Numbered from the stretch's first letter, positions 26,708-34,856 are shown. The stretch is DNA of 64,000 nucleotides from JAWHTC01 sp032586155 (GCF_032586155.1 NZ_JAWHTC010000005.1:248001-312000), one strand, 5' to 3'. Notes: a model not told the origin generated them from the letters alone. Made by a program: numbers and translations.

Positions 26708-27145
26708 TCAGACGGTTGTCAGCAGCAGGCTGGTTTCGCTGTTGGAGATGCCGTCGATTGAGCGGACCTCGCGCAGGACACGGTCGAAACCCTCTAAGCT
26801 GTCGGTCTGGAGTTCTGCCACCAGATCCCATTTGCCGTTGGTGGTGTGCAGCCGGTGCAGTTCTGACAACCCGCGCAGGCGGCGGATCACCTGGCTGGTG
26901 GATTTGCCGACCACTTCGATCATCATCACGGCGCGGATGGTGTTGTCTGCGTGGTCTTCGCGCACGCGGACTGTGAAACCCAGCAGCGCGCCCGAGTTCA
27001 GAAGCCGGTCGAGCCGCGATTGCACGGTGGTGCGCGAGACGCCCAGCACGGTGGCCAGTTTTGACACGGGCGCACGGCCGTCGGCGCGAAGCTGGGCGAT
27101 GAGACGGCGGTCGAGATCGTCAAAGATATGTTTCGAGTCTGTCAA
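26708..27145 (-). CDS. Lrp/AsnC-family transcriptional regulator
   Basis: A 145-residue Lrp-type regulator: helix-turn-helix at about residues 5-55 (LDRRLIAQLRADGRAPVSKL) and a RAM ligand-binding domain at about 65-140 with the usual THGKWD-like NGKWDLVAEL. The start is taken as TTG at 27145, because the homologous region begins there and GGAG lies nine bases upstream; the longer frame to 27217 runs into the divergent promoter. It faces the ornithine cyclodeaminase-ctlX pair, so it probably senses an amino acid such as arginine or ornithine and controls that operon. Confidence 0.9.
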   Translation of the reverse strand: MTDSKHIFDDLDRRLIAQLRADGRAPVSKLATVLGVSRTTVQSRLDRLLNSGALLGFTVRVREDHADNTIRAVMMIEVVGKSTSQVIRRLRGLSELHRLHTTNGKWDLVAELQTDSLEGFDRVLREVRSIDGISNSETSLLLTTV

Positions 27146-27265
27146 TTTGCGTGGCTCCAGTAGGCATATTGTATAGATACTGGTGGAAATGCAGGCAAGT
27201 TGGGAATTTTTCGGCAATTCTTGCAGGGGCAGGATCGCGGGGTGCTGGAACAGGAGACCCGAGCC
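27146..27265. promoter_or_regulatory. Divergent control region of Lrp gene and ornithine cyclodeaminase
   Basis: A 120-base spacer with an AT-rich patch, GCATATTGTATAGATAC (27164-27180), whose TATAGAT could serve as a -10 element toward ocd. A loosely symmetric stretch (GCAAG at about 27195 to CTTGC at about 27226, with AATT pairs inside) fits the degenerate symmetry of Lrp sites. AGGAG at 27252 is the ocd ribosome site. Assignments rest on position and are tentative. Confidence 0.4.
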
Positions 27266-28321
27266 ATGTCAATCGCCCCCTCAGAGCTTGCTTATGTGCC
27301 GTTTGTGTCGGTCGAGAACATGATGCGCCTTGTCCACCACATAGGGGTGGAAGAGATGATGGCGGGGATCTGCACCAATCTCGAAGAGGACTTCCGCCGT
27401 TGGCAGGCGTTCGACAAGACCCCGCGTGTGGCGAGCCATTCGCAGGAGGGGGTGATCGAGCTGATGCCGACATCCGATGGCGAGACCTACGGGTTCAAAT
27501 ATGTGAACGGGCATCCGAAGAACACGCGCGAAGGGTTGCAGACGGTGACGGCGTTCGGTCTGTTGGCGGATGTCTATACCGGTTACCCGGTTCTGCTCTC
27601 GGAAATGACGGTGCTGACGGCGCTGCGCACGGCGGCGATGTCGGCTTTTGCGACCAAGGTGCTTGCGCCCAAGGCGGCGAAGACCATGGCGATGATCGGC
27701 AACGGGGCGCAATCCGAGTTCCAGGCGCTGGCACTGAAGGCGATTTGCGGGATCGAGACGGTACGGATGTATGACATCGACCCGAGCGCCACAGCTCGCG
27801 CGGCGGGGAACCTTGAAGGGCGGATGAATGTTGTATCCTGTGGGTCGCCGGAAGAGGCAATTGAAGGCGCGCAGGTGATCACCACCTGCACCGCCGACAA
27901 GCAATATGCCACGATCCTGACCGACAACATGGTCGGGGCAGGGGTGCATATCAATGCGATTGGCGGGGATTGCCCGGGCAAGACCGAGTTGCACAAGGAC
28001 ATTCTGTATCGCTCGGACGTGTTCGTGGAATACACGCCTCAGACGCGGGTCGAGGGAGAAATCCAGCAGGTGGGTGAGGATTTCGAAGTCACCGAGCTGT
28101 GGCAGGTTTTGAGCGGTGCGCGCCAGGGGCGGCGGGACCGGCGGCAGATCACCCTGTTTGACGGGGTCGGGTTTGCCATCGAGGATTTCTCGGCCCTGCG
28201 CTACGTGCGTGATCAGCTTGAGGGCACGGGGATTTATCAGAAGCTGGACATGCTGGCGGACCCGGATGATCCGCGCGACCTGTTTGGCATGGTTGAGCGC
28301 GCAGGGGAGGCGGTGAGATGA
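27266..28321 (+). CDS. Ornithine cyclodeaminase
   Basis: Converts L-ornithine to L-proline and ammonia using a tightly held NAD+. It is 351 residues, with the Rossmann motif MIGNGAQSEFQALAL near residue 143, the family's NGHPKNTREGL near 83, and the catalytic Asp region AIGGDCPGKTELH near 235. The ATG at 27266 has CAGGAG upstream. The next gene, ctlX, overlaps its stop in ATGATG, which indicates translational coupling. Together they turn citrulline into ornithine and then proline. The family also holds alanine dehydrogenase-like members, but the length and context favour ornithine. Confidence 0.93.
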   Translation: MSIAPSELAYVPFVSVENMMRLVHHIGVEEMMAGICTNLEEDFRRWQAFDKTPRVASHSQEGVIELMPTSDGETYGFKYVNGHPKNTREGLQTVTAFGLLADVYTGYPVLLSEMTVLTALRTAAMSAFATKVLAPKAAKTMAMIGNGAQSEFQALALKAICGIETVRMYDIDPSATARAAGNLEGRMNVVSCGSPEEAIEGAQVITTCTADKQYATILTDNMVGAGVHINAIGGDCPGKTELHKDILYRSDVFVEYTPQTRVEGEIQQVGEDFEVTELWQVLSGARQGRRDRRQITLFDGVGFAIEDFSALRYVRDQLEGTGIYQKLDMLADPDDPRDLFGMVERAGEAVR

Positions 28322-29247
28322 TGCATCAGGCGATGTCGGTTCAGGCGCCGGCCTCGGTTGTGATGGTGCGGCCGCATCATTTCCGGGTGAATGCCCAGAC
28401 GGCGGCGGATAATGCTTATCAGGCGGATCACCCGGCGGATGCCAAGGCGGCGTATGACGAGATCACAAGGGCGGCAGAGGTGTTGCGCGCGCAGGGCGTG
28501 CGGGTGCATCTGTTCGAGGATGAGGGTCGCGAGACGCCGGACAGCGTGTTTCCGAACAACTGGTTTTCGACCCATGCCGGGGGCCATGTGGCGATCTACC
28601 CGATGAAGCCCGAGAACCGGCGGTTGGAGCGGCGGGCGGATGTGATCGAGATGCTCAAGCGGGACTACCGGGTGCAGGATATCATTGATTACTCGGGGCT
28701 GGAGGCGGACGGGCTTTACCTTGAAGGCACCGGGGCGATGGTGCTCGATCATATCGACCGGGTGGCCTATGCGGTGGAAAGCCACCGGACCAGTCCGATT
28801 GCGCTGGAGCGGTTTTGTACGCATTTCAATTACGAGCCGATGGCGTTTGCTGCAGCGGATGCTGACGGGGTGCCGGTCTATCATACCAATGTGCTGATGT
28901 GCATCGGGACCGGGTTTGCGTTGATCGGTGCTTCGATGATCACCGACCCGGCGCGACGGGCCGAGGTGATGCAGCGGTTGGAACTGTCGGGGCGCGTGGT
29001 GGTTGATCTGAGCGAGGATCAGATTGCCGGGTTTGCCGGGAATGCGATAGAGTTGCAGGGGGGCAAGGGGCGGATATTGGCGTTGTCGGAGACGGCGTTT
29101 TCATCGCTGAGCGAGGCCCAGAAGGAAGCGATTGAAGAGACGGCGCGGTTGGTGCCGCTAGACATTCCGACGATTGAAATGGCTGGCGGGTCGGTGCGCT
29201 GTACGATTGCCGGAGTGCACCTGTCGCCGCGTCCCGGGATGGGCTGA
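28318..29247 (+). CDS. ctlX: Citrulline hydrolase CtlX-type amidinotransferase-fold protein
   Basis: A 309-residue member of the guanidine-modifying superfamily (arginine deiminase, DDAH). The opening VMVRPHHFRVNAQTAADNAYQ is characteristic of the CtlX group, named for citrulline use in Francisella. Substrate-binding DSVFPNNWFSTH is near residue 75, the catalytic His region near 160-165, and the nucleophilic Cys sits near the C-terminus in GGSVRC. It would release ornithine from citrulline (or act on a related guanidino/ureido compound), feeding the cyclodeaminase just upstream, whose stop it overlaps by four bases. Annotators may call it arginine deiminase or DDAH. Confidence 0.85.
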   Translation: MMHQAMSVQAPASVVMVRPHHFRVNAQTAADNAYQADHPADAKAAYDEITRAAEVLRAQGVRVHLFEDEGRETPDSVFPNNWFSTHAGGHVAIYPMKPENRRLERRADVIEMLKRDYRVQDIIDYSGLEADGLYLEGTGAMVLDHIDRVAYAVESHRTSPIALERFCTHFNYEPMAFAAADADGVPVYHTNVLMCIGTGFALIGASMITDPARRAEVMQRLELSGRVVVDLSEDQIAGFAGNAIELQGGKGRILALSETAFSSLSEAQKEAIEETARLVPLDIPTIEMAGGSVRCTIAGVHLSPRPGMG

Positions 29248-29289
29248 CATTTGCCAAGTAGAACCCGAGCGGAATCAAGGCCGCAGGCC

Positions 29290-29430
29290 GCCGCGAGATC
29301 ACCAGACCGCCCGCACGGCTGGTGATTTTGAGAGGGCAGCGTGACGCTGTCAGCTAGTACGGATTTAACCGGGATTAAGCGGCCCAAACAAGCATTGGGT
29401 CACCATCCCGCGGTTTGGTGATCTCGCGGC
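29290..29430. repeat. Long-range inverted repeat with inner terminator hairpin
   Basis: GCCGCGAGATCACCA-G-ACCG at 29290-29309 matches the reverse complement of 29411-29430 at 19 of 20 positions. Inside the left arm, ATCACCAG (29298-29305) and CTGGTGAT (29319-29326), with CCG/CGG inside, form a second hairpin followed by TTTT, a likely terminator for the ocd-ctlX transcript. The 140-base region separates ctlX from convergent rlmN and has no gene. Confidence 0.6.
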
Positions 29431-29436
29431 TTGCTC

Positions 29437-30621
29437 TTACAACCCCGTTTCCGCAGCGATCTGTGCCCGCGATTTCCGAGCCCGTTCGGTGGCCGATTTC
29501 AACTGGCCACAGGCTGCCATGATGTCTTCGCCGCGCGGGGTGCGAATGGGCGAGGCGTAGCCCGCCTTGTAGATGATGTTGGCGAAGCTTTCGATCCGCT
29601 CCCAGTCGGACCGCTCGTAAGGAGAGCCGGGCCATTCGTTGAACGGGATCAGGTTGATCTTGGCCGGGATGCCCTTGATCAGTTTGATCAGGCGGCGGGC
29701 ATCTTCGTCGCTGTCATTCACGTCCTTGAGCATGACGTATTCAAACGTGATGCGTTCCGAATTGCTGGCCTTGGGATAGGTGCGCAAGGCCTCGAGCAGT
29801 TCTGCGATGTTCCAGCGTTTGTTGATCGGCACCAGCTTGTCGCGGACCTCGTCCGTGGTGGCGTGGAACGAGATGGCGAGTTGGCAGCCGATTTCGTCGG
29901 CCGTGCGGGCAATTTCAGGGACAACGCCCGAGGTCGACAGGGTGATGCGACGGCGTGAGAGCGAGATGCCCTCGGGGTCCATGGCGATCTTCATCGCGTC
30001 GCGGACGTTTTCGAAATTGTAAAGCGGCTCGCCCATGCCCATGAGGACGATATTTGACACAAGCCGGGGGCGGGCATCGGAACCTTCGCCGGGCTGGGTC
30101 CATTCATCCAGATCATCACGGGCGACCATGATCTGACCGACGATTTCGCCGGCGGTCAGGTTACGGACCAGTTTCTGGGTGCCTGTATGGCAGAAGGAGC
30201 AGGTCAGGGTGCAGCCGACCTGAGACGAGACGCAGAGCGTGCCGCGGTCGGTTTCGGGGATATAGACGATTTCAACCTCGTGCCCGCCTGCGATACGCAC
30301 CAGGTATTTGCGGGTTCCGTCGGCCGAGACCTGCTTGGTGATCACTTCGGGGCGTTCGATAACAAAGTTCTCGTCCAGAAGCGCGCGGTAGGGTTTGGCG
30401 AGGTTGGTCATCTCGCCGAAATCGGAAATGCCTTTCTGATAGATCCACTGCCAGATCTGGTTTACTCGCATGCGCGCCTGTTTCTCGGGGGTGCCAGCAG
30501 CGATCAGGTGGTCGCGCAGCCCCTCGCGGGTGAGGCCGATGAGGTTGATCTTGCCGTCCTCACGCCTGGGTTGGCGGGGCAGGGCAGTGACATCGGGGTT
30601 GATCGGTGTATCGGTGGGCAT
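29437..30621 (-). CDS. rlmN: 23S rRNA/tRNA adenine-C2 methyltransferase RlmN
   Basis: A radical-SAM enzyme that methylates C2 of adenosine 2503 in 23S rRNA and A37 in some tRNAs. It is 394 residues. The iron-sulfur cluster is bound by C137, C141 and C144 (CTLTCSFC). The two mechanistic cysteines that correspond to E. coli C118 and C355 are C130 (TLCVSSQVGC) and C371 (MAACGQ). The start at 30621 keeps a short variable N-terminus. It is monocistronic: convergent with ctlX and divergent from the secreted protein gene at 30789. Confidence 0.96.
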   Translation of the reverse strand: MPTDTPINPDVTALPRQPRREDGKINLIGLTREGLRDHLIAAGTPEKQARMRVNQIWQWIYQKGISDFGEMTNLAKPYRALLDENFVIERPEVITKQVSADGTRKYLVRIAGGHEVEIVYIPETDRGTLCVSSQVGCTLTCSFCHTGTQKLVRNLTAGEIVGQIMVARDDLDEWTQPGEGSDARPRLVSNIVLMGMGEPLYNFENVRDAMKIAMDPEGISLSRRRITLSTSGVVPEIARTADEIGCQLAISFHATTDEVRDKLVPINKRWNIAELLEALRTYPKASNSERITFEYVMLKDVNDSDEDARRLIKLIKGIPAKINLIPFNEWPGSPYERSDWERIESFANIIYKAGYASPIRTPRGEDIMAACGQLKSATERARKSRAQIAAETGL

Positions 30622-30788
30622 GTGCAGCGTCCTTTGAAGGGACCTTTATATAATCGGTTCGCGGGAAATAGCAAAATCCACGGGTGTTGCAATCCACCGT
30701 GATTTTGACGTCGCGCATGTCAGGAGGGCCGATAGTGTGGTACCGTTCGGCGTCGGTTGAGTTTTGCCGACGCGAAGAGGATATTGAA

Positions 30789-31466
30789 ATGCGAAATCCA
30801 TTGTTTGTTTTGCCCTGTTTGATGATGACTGTGGGGATGGTGGGTGTTGCGACCCCGGGATGGGCCGAAGACATACCCGGGCTAAAAGTCGATATTTGTG
30901 ACCCCTTCGTTGGTGCGGACTACGAAGAAGATGACGGCGACGAGGAAGAAGAGGCGAAGTTCGTCCATCAATATGATCAGGAACGCAGCGAGGTGATACG
31001 TCGCGCAGGCGACGTGATGGCTGCGCTTTACGAGGAAACCTGGAATCTGGAGACCAGCGCAACGGTTGAACGGCACGAGCTATGCCAGGCCGAACCAAGT
31101 TATGTCGTGCACTGGACCCGGATGATGGACCGCGACGAGGCGGGCAAGCCCGTTGTGGCCATGGAGGGCCTGTTCAGTTTCCACAAGGATGGCACGTTCC
31201 GTTATGTCTATGCCAAGCGGCCTTATGAGGGCACCTGGACGTTCCGCGATGGCATGATGGAGATGAATGCGAAGTGGCTGAACGGTGGTGCGCCCTATGT
31301 CGTGCCGGTCGAAAAGGTCACGACGCCGGTGACCGAAGAGGTTGCCGAGGGGGAAGAAGGTGACGGTTATGACGAGATTGTCTATCGCACCGGCTGGTTC
31401 CGGCATCTGAGGTTGCCGACTACGGCGAAAGGCCAGATTCAGCATTGCGCCTGCGTGAACCAATAG
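30789..31466 (+). CDS. Secreted protein of unknown function
   Basis: A 225-residue protein with a signal peptide (about residues 1-26, cleaved after GWA before EDIPG). The mature start is very acidic (YEEDDGDEEEEAK near 40-52) and the body has an IYDG-like beta pattern (FRYVYAKRPYEGTWTFRDGMMEMNAKWLNGG). Four cysteines (in VDICDP, HELCQAE and HCAC at the end) could form disulfides. No family is recognised. The ATG at 30789 has AAGAGGAT upstream. A perfect 16-bp tandem duplication (31458-31489) covers its last codons and stop. Confidence 0.82.
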   Translation: MRNPLFVLPCLMMTVGMVGVATPGWAEDIPGLKVDICDPFVGADYEEDDGDEEEEAKFVHQYDQERSEVIRRAGDVMAALYEETWNLETSATVERHELCQAEPSYVVHWTRMMDRDEAGKPVVAMEGLFSFHKDGTFRYVYAKRPYEGTWTFRDGMMEMNAKWLNGGAPYVVPVEKVTTPVTEEVAEGEEGDGYDEIVYRTGWFRHLRLPTTAKGQIQHCACVNQ

Positions 31467-31489
31467 CCGCAGCAACCAATAGCCGCAGC
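31458..31489 (+). repeat. 16-bp tandem duplication across a stop codon
   Basis: AACCAATAGCCGCAGC occurs twice in direct succession (31458-31473 and 31474-31489). The first copy encodes the final Asn-Gln and the TAG stop of the secreted protein; the second repeats the same codons after the stop. It looks like a recent slippage duplication. Confidence 0.85.
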
Positions 31490-31493
31490 GCCT

Positions 31494-31576
31494 GGGGTTT
31501 TGGGGTGGCTGATGTAATTTAGCTGGCCTGAAGCCTGTCTGCAGCTTCAAGGGAATCGCCTTTCCTCCAAAACCCC
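31494..31576. terminator. Inverted repeat downstream of the secreted protein gene
   Basis: GGGGTTTTGG (31494-31503) pairs with CCAAAACCCC (31567-31576); between them GAAGC/GCTTC (about 31530-31549) forms an inner hairpin. It is a long branched structure rather than a classic terminator. CGAGTATTT follows at once (31576-31584), a weak echo of the conserved sequence in the composite elements. The rest of 31467-31749 holds no gene apart from the next gene's promoter. Confidence 0.4.
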
Positions 31577-31693
31577 GAGTATTTCTGAGCTATGGGCAGT
31601 GCGTGCGGGGCACCTGTCGCAGTGCGGTTGGCAATCCCGGTTTGGATTCAGGGCCTTACCCAGCGTCAACGCCTGCGACAATCGCACACATAT

Positions 31694-31745
31694 GTCGATA
31701 GAAAAATATATGAATAATCGAATATAATGTTTTGTTGGAGGAAGA
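31694..31745 (+). promoter_or_regulatory. Probable promoter of the NP-repeat secreted protein
   Basis: A sharply AT-rich patch (GAAAAATATATGAATAATCG, then AATATAATG) contains TATAAT at 31723-31728, 22 bases before the start codon, with GGAGGA at 31737-31742. No good -35 hexamer lies 16-18 bases upstream, so an activator or an alternative sigma factor may be needed. The implied leader is very short. Confidence 0.5.
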
Positions 31746-31749
31746 CGCG

Positions 31750-32376
31750 ATGAAAACCCTGATCAAATCCATTGCCACGGCGGGTGCCATGGCAATTGCC
31801 GTAACCGGCGCATGGGCCCAGGACACCGATAACGAAGGTGCCGAGAAATTCGAAAAGGCCGCTGAATACTACGGGAACTGCAACGGCGTCGAAGCCGCCG
31901 ATTTCGAAGCTATCCGTGAACAGGTCGATGCCTTTACCAATGTGGTGGTGATGGCCGAGACGCTGAACGATCCGGAAAAGCTTTTCAAGCTGATGGACGC
32001 GGTCAACGATCCGCACACCGTGCATGTGATGGCGAAATGCGCTATGGAGCCGGTGATGTGGGACACCTGGATGGAAAGCGCTTTCAAGCCGGCCACCTGG
32101 ATGGAAGCCAGCCTGGCGATCACGAACCCGGAAGGCATGGTCAAGTGGGCCTTGGCACCGCTTAACGAAGAAGTCTGGAAATCGGCTGCCAATCACCTGA
32201 ACCCTGACAAGTATGTCAAATGGGGTGAGTCGCTGATCAACCCGACCTTTTATGAGCCGGTAACGGACATGCTGGAACTGGACTGGTACACGCCGCGCCT
32301 GGCATGGTTCGTAGAAGCCGACAGCTATGCCCCGATGCTGCAGATGTTTGACCTGGACGCCTGGAAGATCCAGTAA
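31750..32376 (+). CDS. Secreted protein with degenerate NP-x-x-W repeats
   Basis: A 208-residue protein with a signal peptide (1-23, cut after AWA). The mature part is a chain of about 20-22-residue units with Asn-Pro or Asp-Pro near the start and Trp/Met at fixed spacing: LNDPEKLFKLM, VNDPHTVHVM, FKPATWMEASL, ITNPEGMVKWAL, LNPDKYVKWGES, INPTFYEP. Two cysteines (NCNGVE, AKCAME) could pair. The layout suggests an all-helical repeat (solenoid) domain in the periplasm; no function is known to me. The start has a strong GGAGGA site. It is monocistronic, with its own AT-rich promoter and a strong terminator, which suggests substantial expression. Confidence 0.85.
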   Translation: MKTLIKSIATAGAMAIAVTGAWAQDTDNEGAEKFEKAAEYYGNCNGVEAADFEAIREQVDAFTNVVVMAETLNDPEKLFKLMDAVNDPHTVHVMAKCAMEPVMWDTWMESAFKPATWMEASLAITNPEGMVKWALAPLNEEVWKSAANHLNPDKYVKWGESLINPTFYEPVTDMLELDWYTPRLAWFVEADSYAPMLQMFDLDAWKIQ

Positions 32377-32407
32377 GCATACGCCCGGTTCGATCTGAAT
32401 TCAGAAG

Positions 32408-32437
32408 CGGCCCTCCGGTAAACGGGGGGCCGTTTTT
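32408..32437 (+). terminator. Rho-independent terminator
   Basis: CGGCCCTCCG, GTAAA, CGGGGGGCCG, then TTTTT: a 10-bp stem (one mismatch or G-U pair) with a five-base loop and a clean T-run, 31 bases after the stop of the NP-repeat protein gene. Confidence 0.92.
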
Positions 32438-32496
32438 CGTTGTGTCATGCGGCCGGGTCGGGGCAAGCTGGGCAGTGACGCTGGAAAGGATGCGCG

Positions 32497-33180
32497 ATGC
32501 GAATTGCATTGATTGGCGATTACTCAGCGGAGGTGGCAGCGCATCGGGCGATCCCGGTGGCGTTGCAGATGGAGTCGCAGGCCCGCGGTGTCGAGGTCAC
32601 AGGGGAGTGGCTGGGGACCAAGGGGTTAGAGGACCCATCGGTTCTGGGGGCGTATGACGCGGGCTGGGTGGTGCCGGCGAGCCCCTACGCCAGTTTCGAC
32701 AACGCGCTAGAGGCGATCCGGTACCTGCGCGTGCATGACATGCCGTTTCTCGGCACCTGCGGGGGGTACCAGCATGCTGTTGTGGAATACGCCCGTAACG
32801 TTCTCGGGCATCAAAAGGCCGGAATCACCGAGATCGACCCGGAATGTGAAATGCCGATGGTGTCGTCCCTGGTCTGCGCCCTGATTGACGAAGACGACCC
32901 GGTGCTGCCCGAGCCGGGAGGGTTGATTGCGCGGCTCTGTGGCGAGGACGCGCTGCAGGAAACCTATCGCTGCAGTTTCGGCCTGAACCCAGAGCATGAG
33001 GGAGTTTTCGAGGGTAGCGATTTCAAGGTGGCGGCGCGGGACCCGGACGGGGCGGTTCGGGCGATGGCGCTTGCGGGGAAACGGTTCTACCTGGGCACGG
33101 CGTTTCAGCCCGAACGTGCGGCACTGAAGGGGCGGCGGCATCCGGTGGTGACGGGATTTGTGGATGCGGTGGCGGGTTAG
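32497..33180 (+). CDS. CTP synthase C-terminal region-related (GATase-like) protein
   Basis: A 227-residue relative of the glutamine amidotransferase domain of CTP synthase, without the synthase half. The nucleophile elbow is present (FLGTCGGYQH, C88), but the motif that should read QFHPE reads AFQPER, so the catalytic histidine is replaced by Gln. Databases call this group CTP synthase C-terminal region-related (seleno)protein, since some members carry selenocysteine at the nucleophile. It is therefore unlikely to be an ordinary glutaminase. Its TAG stop overlaps the TAA stop of the convergent aconitase X gene by four bases. Confidence 0.85.
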   Translation: MRIALIGDYSAEVAAHRAIPVALQMESQARGVEVTGEWLGTKGLEDPSVLGAYDAGWVVPASPYASFDNALEAIRYLRVHDMPFLGTCGGYQHAVVEYARNVLGHQKAGITEIDPECEMPMVSSLVCALIDEDDPVLPEPGGLIARLCGEDALQETYRCSFGLNPEHEGVFEGSDFKVAARDPDGAVRAMALAGKRFYLGTAFQPERAALKGRRHPVVTGFVDAVAG

Positions 33181-34856
33181 GCTGACAGCCAGCCCGGCAG
33201 CGTGTCTTCGGCATGACCGGTTTCAGCGGCACGGGCGCAGTCGGCGAGGCTGCCGAAGCGAACGGCCCGGCCGGAAAGGCCGGGGGCATAGTGGGCGTAT
33301 TTGCCGGAATTGGTCATCAGGGTTTTGGCTGCCCGGGGCAGAACCGGTTCGGAAATCGAGCACCAGCAGAGATCGGAAACGATGGTGACACCCGCGGATT
33401 CCAGCTGGGAGATGAGGCCCTCGGCCTTGGCGGTGGATTTGGTGTCGCGGCCAAGCGTGATGATGATCCCGGTCTTGGGGTGACGGGTTCGCGATTGCAT
33501 CAAATGGGCAAAAGCGCGGGTTTCCTCGAGTGAGAAATGCGGACTGCCGAGGGCGACGAGGTCGATCGTGGCAGGGCCTTGATTGAAGGCCTGCCAGGAT
33601 CGGACGAGGTCATCACGGGTGAGTAGGATATGCGCCGCGTCCGGGTCTGGCGGCAGGTTGGCCTCGGGGGTGATCCCGGCCACGTGCAGCATCGGTGCGG
33701 CCGAGGTAGTGCCGAAAGCAGCACAGAGGGCGCGCAGGTCGTCGGCGCTGGGAGTTGTATTTTCCAGCCCGGTGAGCAGCGGGATACGATCCGGCGCGGC
33801 CTGCCCGGCGAGCCAGCCGAGCATCGGCCAAAGCGCGTCGTCGTAGTGTTCGGGCAGGTCGACTGAGATCACCACCTGGGCCACGCGGTTTTCCTCGAGA
33901 TAGACGCCCGATTGCGGGGCGCGGCCAGTGAGGGCGATGAAGAGGTCAAGGAAATCGGGGTGTTTGGCACTACGTGCGCCGAGAACAGAATTGGCGTAGA
34001 TCACCGCGTTCGATTCGGACCAGCCGATGTCTTCGCCTTCGGCCGGACGGTTATCGGCCTGATAAGGCGCGCAGGTGAAATTGTCCTGAACGCCCATGTC
34101 GACATAGGTCTGGGCCAGTTGGCTGGCGGGGTGACCGAAGAAGGAAGGCACGCCTTGGGCCTGCCAATTGTCGAAATCGACAGAAATCGCATTCGTGGTC
34201 GTCGGGATGGCCACCCGCGCGCCCATGTCGGCCATCTTGCGGGCAAAGCTCAGGTAGGCTGGGGCGGCATAGATGCAGCCGTCGATATGGCCCCGCGACA
34301 CCGGGATCAGTCGCGTGGCGCGCTGAACAACGGCCATTTTGCACAAGGTCTGCATCGCCAGTTGCACGGCCGGTCCCTGCGCCCCCTCCAGCATGGCGCG
34401 TTCCTCGGTCGTAAGGTCCAGTTCGGCATCCGACAGCAGCGGCAGGCTCATCGACACGGTGCCGGCCATCAGCCGCGTGCCGCACAGCGTGGCGCGGGGT
34501 TGCCGGGCGAGGCGGTCGTAATCGGCGGGTGGCAGGCGCAGAACGGCCACCGCGTGATCGAACATCTCGGTAGCGAGGACGGCGCCGAGGGTCAGGATGT
34601 CCTCGTCCTCGCGAAAGATCAGAGCCGCCGGCGCCAGCCGGTTCATTGCCAGTTCCAACAGGACGCCGCTGCCCGAGCACGAGCCCCGGCTGGTGGGCAT
34701 CATCACCGCCTTGCCGGCGAGAGACTGGCCATGCTGGGGGTGATGGGCATCGATGATCCGACCGGTCTCGGGGTCGACCCCGCCCCAGAAACTGAGCCCC
34801 TCGGAACAGACCAGGATATCGGCCTCGAACGGCACCTGAACAATCAGCGCCCGCAT
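33177..34856 (-). CDS. Aconitase X, fused small and large domains
   Basis: A 559-residue AcnX protein in which the swivel domain (DUF126, about 1-135, with conserved PTSRGSCSGSG and S61/S63) is fused to the catalytic domain (DUF521, about 150-559). Family landmarks are CAPYQADNRP near 270, SDLCWCSISEP near 500 and TNSGKYAHYAPGL near 520. Characterised bacterial members are cis-3-hydroxy-L-proline dehydratases; archaeal two-subunit forms are phosphomevalonate dehydratases. Hydroxyproline dehydration is the better guess, but no proline racemase or transporter is adjacent. It needs an iron-sulfur cluster. The ATG at 34856 lacks a clear ribosome site. Confidence 0.9.
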   Translation of the reverse strand: MRALIVQVPFEADILVCSEGLSFWGGVDPETGRIIDAHHPQHGQSLAGKAVMMPTSRGSCSGSGVLLELAMNRLAPAALIFREDEDILTLGAVLATEMFDHAVAVLRLPPADYDRLARQPRATLCGTRLMAGTVSMSLPLLSDAELDLTTEERAMLEGAQGPAVQLAMQTLCKMAVVQRATRLIPVSRGHIDGCIYAAPAYLSFARKMADMGARVAIPTTTNAISVDFDNWQAQGVPSFFGHPASQLAQTYVDMGVQDNFTCAPYQADNRPAEGEDIGWSESNAVIYANSVLGARSAKHPDFLDLFIALTGRAPQSGVYLEENRVAQVVISVDLPEHYDDALWPMLGWLAGQAAPDRIPLLTGLENTTPSADDLRALCAAFGTTSAAPMLHVAGITPEANLPPDPDAAHILLTRDDLVRSWQAFNQGPATIDLVALGSPHFSLEETRAFAHLMQSRTRHPKTGIIITLGRDTKSTAKAEGLISQLESAGVTIVSDLCWCSISEPVLPRAAKTLMTNSGKYAHYAPGLSGRAVRFGSLADCARAAETGHAEDTLPGWLSA

